Origin: an uncultured Opitutia bacterium
Lineage (GTDB): Bacteria > Verrucomicrobiota > Verrucomicrobiia > Opitutales > JABJCN01
Direction: 5' to 3'
NCBI GenBank assembly: GCA_913048125.1
Contig: CAJWWL010000007.1
Span: forward strand, 1-32,255
DNA length: 32,255 nt
The position numbers and the translations under genes were made by a program. Under the pieces are notes generated by a model, which saw only the letters and a list, made by a program, of their open reading frames with translations, did no database searches and had not been told where the DNA came from. Each line of letters opens with the position of its first letter. Position 1 is the first letter of the stretch. Below, piece after piece: positions 28,010-32,255 of the stretch.

Positions 28010-28043
28010 CACTGGGGTCGCCATAATTGATTCACCCCTAGTG
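28010..28043 (-). promoter_or_regulatory. Hairpin in the rpmI-rplT spacer, 25 nt upstream of rplT
   Basis: Minus strand: CACT-A-GGGGT-(15 nt)-ACCCC-AGTG, 9 bp with a single bulged A. No U-tract follows it in the transcription direction. Confidence 0.45.
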
Positions 28044-28062
28044 TCTGCGTTTTAATTTGACT

Positions 28063-28260
28063 TCAGAGGCCTGGTGACATCGCTTGCTTGAGCGAGCGGG
28101 TCATTTTAGGGCTGGCAAGGACTTGGTCCTGCCCCATGCGGCGCAACTGTTTTGTGTTCTTGTTGCGCATCATGTGCCGCTTGCCGGCTTTACGGAAGAC
28201 GAGCTTACCGCTGCCAGTGACCTTGAAGCGTTTTGCAATGGATTTTTTGGTTTTTTGCAT
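28063..28260 (-). CDS. rpmI: 50S ribosomal protein bL35
   Basis: MQKTKKSIAKRFKVTGSGKLVFRKAGKRHMMRNKNTKQLRRM. Start trimmed from the 137-aa ORF maximum to ATG 28260-28258. Confidence 0.93.
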   Translation of the reverse strand: MQKTKKSIAKRFKVTGSGKLVFRKAGKRHMMRNKNTKQLRRMGQDQVLASPKMTRSLKQAMSPGL

Positions 28261-28443
28261 GGAAAAGGCGGAAGAAAAAATCGCCACCAAGCATGTTTGT
28301 AAAGACTTTTTGTCAACAATCGGGGAAAGATCATGTCCGAAAATTTCACCTTGAGGGACATCCCCAGAGCTACAATCCAATCTTGCCACCCAACAGATTA
28401 TCCCCAATTTAGCCACCCTTTCCAAACGATTCATCTTTTGCCC

Positions 28444-28893
28444 ATGAACAAAACTCACTCTCATATCAACCATCACCCAGGCCGCGCCTGTCGGAACGCA
28501 GGATTTTCACTCGTTGAAATTCTAATTGTACTCGCACTTATTGGTCTGCTCGCTGGATTGGTTGTCACCAACGTAGACAAGATCTTTGGCGGTCAGAAGG
28601 AAAAGGCAGCAAAGAATTTTGTCACCACGTCTTTAAAAACCCCAATACAAGCCTATATGCTAGACGTGGGAACCTACCCGGCCTCGCTGAACGATTTAAT
28701 CAATAACCCTGGCAAGGGTAACAAGTGGAAAGGCCCTTACTTGGATCGCAAAAGTGTACCGAAGGATCCATGGGATAATGACTACAACTATACCACTCCA
28801 GCCCAGAAATCAGGAGGCGGTTATGACGTTTGGTCCAGCGGTCCAGATGGTCAGAATGGATCTGGAGACGACATCGGCAACTGGGGCGATTGA
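28444..28893 (+). CDS. gspG: Type II secretion major pseudopilin GspG
   Basis: Prepilin site AG^FSLVEILIVLALIGLLAGL and C-terminal GspG pattern YLDRKSVPKDPWDNDYNYTTP...YDVWSSGPDGQNGSGDDIGNW. Start trimmed from 28333. Confidence 0.95.
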   Translation: MNKTHSHINHHPGRACRNAGFSLVEILIVLALIGLLAGLVVTNVDKIFGGQKEKAAKNFVTTSLKTPIQAYMLDVGTYPASLNDLINNPGKGNKWKGPYLDRKSVPKDPWDNDYNYTTPAQKSGGGYDVWSSGPDGQNGSGDDIGNWGD

Positions 28894-29503
28894 TCCCAGG
28901 CGGTCTAGGGCTGGCTTCACCCTGATCGAAATCCTACTCGTGATAGGCCTGATCCTTCTGATTGGGTCTCTAGCCATATATAACGTGGCCAACCTCACTC
29001 GCATGCGCGACGACCGGCCTGTGGAAGAGGTTCTGCTAACAGCAGTTCGCGAGGCGCGCTACCAGGCTTCAACCACTAAGGAGCTTTGTTGGCTTTCCTA
29101 TGATGGTGAAAAGGGAACCTTTTATATTTCAAGTGGAGGTCCAGCTACTGCGCTACCTGAGCCAAGTACGCAGAGCGTTTTTGGTTCTGCATTGGTCGAA
29201 GATGGTGAAGAGGAGGAGTCTTCTGTATCCGCCTCTGCTCTGGAGTCTTTTCAGGTCTATGTTGTCGAGGACGAGGACCCCCCAGAGGTTAAGTTTTTTG
29301 CGATTCCTCCGGGAACAGGCTTGGATGGTGAATCCGAGACAGATCCCGAGGATTTACAACTTCGTCGCGTACCTTTCGACCCCGCGGGTTTCACTGTGCC
29401 TTTTCAAGTGAAGGTAGACGCTGGGGCGGATGACTTCCGCGGCACCGTTATTTTTGATCCGTTTTCCAACCATATCCTAAACGAGGAGGATTTGAAGAAG
29501 TGA
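28847..29503 (+). CDS. gspH: Type II secretion minor pseudopilin GspH-like
   Basis: RRSRAG^FTLIEILLVIGLILLIGSLAIYNV. In-frame ATGs at 28823, 28847 and 28856 all lie inside gspG, so the exact start is uncertain. Confidence 0.8.
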   Translation: MVRMDLETTSATGAIDPRRSRAGFTLIEILLVIGLILLIGSLAIYNVANLTRMRDDRPVEEVLLTAVREARYQASTTKELCWLSYDGEKGTFYISSGGPATALPEPSTQSVFGSALVEDGEEEESSVSASALESFQVYVVEDEDPPEVKFFAIPPGTGLDGESETDPEDLQLRRVPFDPAGFTVPFQVKVDAGADDFRGTVIFDPFSNHILNEEDLKK

Positions 29504-29985
29504 AACCATGTGCTGTGCAGAGGGGATTCACGATCATAGAGGTGCTTGTCGCATTAGCTATCCTCTCTACTGGCGCCTTCGTATTAACCTTCGCCTTTGC
29601 CAACGCTGTAAACGGACTCCAGCGCCAAAAGGATAACAGTCAGTGGGAGAACGACCTACAATTTGTTCGGCGGCAGGTATTGCTTGCCAAAAACATGGAA
29701 GAACTGGAGGAGGGAGATGAGATCGAGACTCTCTCATCTGGCGTCATAACGTGGGAGGCTACTGAGATTGAAATGGCTGAGGTAATAGACCTTTTTCGAG
29801 TTACAGTGGAATATGAGATCGAGGATGCGCCCGAGGGTTATGAGCAACACTCAGAGACTCTCTATTTACTTCGTCCTGCTTGGTCGGAAGGGGAGTTCGC
29901 TGCTGACCGACAGGAACTACTTCAGGACAAACAGGAGAAAATTCGTATGGCTCGGCAGGAGAGCGGGATGATGAGCTGGCGATGA
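29500..29985 (+). CDS. gspI: Type II secretion minor pseudopilin GspI-like
   Basis: VQRG^FTIIEVLVALAILSTGAFVLTFAFANAVNGLQRQ. GTG start overlaps the gspH stop (GTGA) and is preceded by GAGGAGG. Confidence 0.8.
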   Translation: MKPCAVQRGFTIIEVLVALAILSTGAFVLTFAFANAVNGLQRQKDNSQWENDLQFVRRQVLLAKNMEELEEGDEIETLSSGVITWEATEIEMAEVIDLFRVTVEYEIEDAPEGYEQHSETLYLLRPAWSEGEFAADRQELLQDKQEKIRMARQESGMMSWR

Positions 29986-30677
29986 AATCTCAAGATAGCA
30001 TCCTGCGACGGGGTTTCACCCTGATCGAGATTCTCGTAGCCTTGAGTCTGGGTGGCATCATTTTAACAGCTGCATCCTTTCACCTAGTTTCACTCGGTAA
30101 GATCTGGACGCATGATTGGAGCGAACGCCACTACATGCACCACAAGGAAAGTCTCACGACCTTTATGATTCGAGTATTTAAAGAGGCTGACAGCGGCTTC
30201 AGTTCAATGGGAACTAAAGGGAATATTGCTGGTCTGCGTTGGGAGAACCCACCAGGCGAAAGCACTCTAGATGATCCCTTCTTGCGATTTTATCTTAAGC
30301 AACCCCCGCCTGTTTTAATCTCAAACCCCCCGCTAGCCTCTAGTGTAGTTTGTTATTTGATCTTTGATGAAGATCAGGGGCTTTCTCTTCTCTGGTATCC
30401 ACTTATCGCTACTCGTGACGGCGAGGAAGAAGTGCAGGATGTTGATGACCTCTATCGCACGACTTTGAGTTCTTTTGTTTCTATGGTCGAATACTGCTAC
30501 TATGATGCTGACAAAGAGGAGTGGGAGACCGAGGAGGAACCACTGGAGGAAAATGACAAGTTCATGATGCCAGACTTCTTGAAGCTTACCTTCCGTTTTC
30601 ATGAAGAGCACGAGGAGGATGATTTTGTTTCATTTATCCCACTACCTCCCAGCGAAAAAGACGCCCCCTTATTCTAG
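29982..30677 (+). CDS. gspJ: Type II secretion minor pseudopilin GspJ-like
   Basis: LRRG^FTLIEILVALSLGGIILTAASFHLVSLG. ATGA overlap with gspI. Confidence 0.8.
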   Translation: MKSQDSILRRGFTLIEILVALSLGGIILTAASFHLVSLGKIWTHDWSERHYMHHKESLTTFMIRVFKEADSGFSSMGTKGNIAGLRWENPPGESTLDDPFLRFYLKQPPPVLISNPPLASSVVCYLIFDEDQGLSLLWYPLIATRDGEEEVQDVDDLYRTTLSSFVSMVEYCYYDADKEEWETEEEPLEENDKFMMPDFLKLTFRFHEEHEEDDFVSFIPLPPSEKDAPLF

Positions 30678-31783
30678 TGCATTCCCAAATAAAACAAAAC
30701 AGCAGGGGTAGCATTCTGATTGGCGTGTTGGTCATCCTATTTATTATGTCTGTAGTCATCCTGCGATTTATCGAGGAAGCGACTAAAGAGATCCAGTATC
30801 AGAGCCAGTTTCAAGGGCAAGAGGACATGCGTAGTCAGGCCTATTGTTTATTCGATACCGCCTTGGCTGTTTTACACGAGATCAAGGAAATCGACGGCCA
30901 ACTTTATCGGCCTGTTCAAGGCTGGGGCGATCCAATTGGTTATTCCGGTATTCCTTTACCCGATGGTGTGGATGTTCAGGTCAAGATCACCGATGAGTCT
31001 GGTCGGTTGCCCATCAATCATAATAACGTGCAAATTTGGAATCTACTTTTTGAGGAGATGGGAATCGACCTTGGTCAGGCAGAAATCCTTACCGACTCTC
31101 TCATCGACTGGATGGATCAAGATGATTTAAAGCGTCTTAATGGGGCAGAGAAAGAAGACTATGATTTCGACGGGAAAGATTATCGTCCATCCAACGAAAT
31201 TCTCAAAGATTTTGAAGAGTTACGACTGATTCAAGGCTTTGACGAGGTATTCTTTGACGAAGAAACTGGTGAACCAAACCAGTATTACCATTGGTTTGAG
31301 CAGTCCGTGACCCTGCATTGCGAACACCCCGTCAATGTCAATGCGGCTCAGGGTCTCGTGCTTAATGTCCTAGCGCGTATGGGTGGGTTCGATAGCGAAT
31401 ACCTCCGTCAGCATTTGCGCGGTCCTGATAATGAGGCTGGTACTGGCGACGATCCGTGGTTGACCAACTTTGAGCAAATTCCTGGCTTTGGTGCAGGTCC
31501 TACTCCTGGCGGAACCAACTCTTCAGGCAACCTCTTCGGAGCAACTAGTCAGATGTTTCGGATTGAGGTAAAGGTCGCTCGGGGTGAATCTGTTTTTCTA
31601 ATCGATACCCTAGTCGGTCCAAAGGGAGGGGGCACTAGCAGCGCTAATCGCTCAACTGGCACTTCACGCAACGTCCAGAAGGGCGCTCGTACTGGTGGCA
31701 ACAAGTCTGTCAAGAGTTCCACTGGTTCGCAAAGCAGGTACCCTTTCGAGATAGTGCACATCTCTGAGAATCGTATATTTTGA
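30677..31783 (+). CDS. gspK: Type II secretion minor pseudopilin GspK-like
   Basis: RGSILIGVLVILFIMSVVILRFIEEATKEI followed by ITDESGRLPINHNN and LTDSLIDWMDQDD, typical of GspK. GTG start overlaps the gspJ TAG. Confidence 0.85.
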   Translation: MHSQIKQNSRGSILIGVLVILFIMSVVILRFIEEATKEIQYQSQFQGQEDMRSQAYCLFDTALAVLHEIKEIDGQLYRPVQGWGDPIGYSGIPLPDGVDVQVKITDESGRLPINHNNVQIWNLLFEEMGIDLGQAEILTDSLIDWMDQDDLKRLNGAEKEDYDFDGKDYRPSNEILKDFEELRLIQGFDEVFFDEETGEPNQYYHWFEQSVTLHCEHPVNVNAAQGLVLNVLARMGGFDSEYLRQHLRGPDNEAGTGDDPWLTNFEQIPGFGAGPTPGGTNSSGNLFGATSQMFRIEVKVARGESVFLIDTLVGPKGGGTSSANRSTGTSRNVQKGARTGGNKSVKSSTGSQSRYPFEIVHISENRIF

Positions 31784-31889
31784 TGGACTCTGTAAGCAGT
31801 TGACCTATATCCGAGCGCCTTAAGTGTCCTAACTTGAGACAGCTGTAAACATTTCCAGCCCTACACCTCCGTACTAAAGACGTACAAAC

Positions 31890-32255
31890 GTGAAACTTCC
31901 CAGCCTCAACTTATCTTCATCCGACGACGAGGAAGTACCTAGTATCCTAAAGGTTCCTGGGCACTTGTTCTTCTGTGAATATGTTGAGGTTCCTGCGGAG
32001 CTTGAGCCAGAAGAACTGGACGAATTTGCTGAGATGGGCATATCCAGCCTTTCTCCTTTTCCATTAGAGCAACTCGCATGGGGCTACCACAAAGATCCGC
32101 AATCTCCGTGGTTATTGCTCTATTCTGCAACGCTGGAATCTCTGGCTCGTGCTGGATTCAGGGGTTTAGATACCTACCGCCAAGTCTTTCCTTCTTTTAT
32201 TTCCGTTTTAGGCTTCCACTTTGAAAAGCCGACTGGCTATTTTTTGTATGACTCC
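31890..32255 (+). CDS. Partial ORF at the window edge, GspL/PilM-like N-terminus (absent from the supplied ORF track)
   Basis: GTG 31890 opens a frame with no stop to base 32255: VKLPSLNLSSSDDEEVPSILKVPGHLFFCEYVEVPAELEPEELDEFAEMGISSLSPFPLEQLAWGYHKDPQSPWLLLYSATLESLARAGFRGLDTYRQVFPSFISVLGFHFEKPTGYFLYDS. Confidence 0.65.
   Translation, partial: MKLPSLNLSSSDDEEVPSILKVPGHLFFCEYVEVPAELEPEELDEFAEMGISSLSPFPLEQLAWGYHKDPQSPWLLLYSATLESLARAGFRGLDTYRQVFPSFISVLGFHFEKPTGYFLYDS

Noticed and set aside
28333-28443. N-terminal extension of gspG (MSENFTLRDIPRATIQS...)
   Set aside because: It would place the prepilin leader about 60 residues into the protein. ATG 28444 gives a typical short leader before G^FSLVE.

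Overview
This 32.3 kb bacterial window is gene-dense and probably from the Verrucomicrobiota/Opitutae. That lineage call is an inference from a TIGR04138/Minf_1886-like protein, gene content and leader style; no rRNA or tRNA is present. Left to right it contains: (i) the 3' end of a 36-aa-repeat coiled-coil gene overlapping a GAF-GAF-PAS-class III adenylate cyclase, followed by two abutting TPR-repeat ORFs; (ii) convergent menaquinone genes (menE, menC); (iii) guaB, a divergent purA-like gene and argH; (iv) a YceI-like gene and queA on the minus strand, then acs and a GNAT/CelD-like gene; (v) a long minus-strand translation operon, rpmI-rplT-pheS-pheT-gatC-gatA-gatB, followed by a TIGR04138-like gene and a two-domain M16 peptidase; (vi) a plus-strand type II secretion pseudopilin cluster, gspG-H-I-J-K, plus the start of a GspL-like gene missing from the ORF track. 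I saw no CRISPR array, transposon, prophage or tRNA. The observations most worth a second look are the coiled-coil/cyclase/TPR locus with a TPR motif split across an ORF boundary, the divergent PurA, the near absence of Shine-Dalgarno motifs, and several RNA hairpins in intergenic or start regions. Nothing here is demonstrably a new system. The leftmost locus is the best candidate for one.
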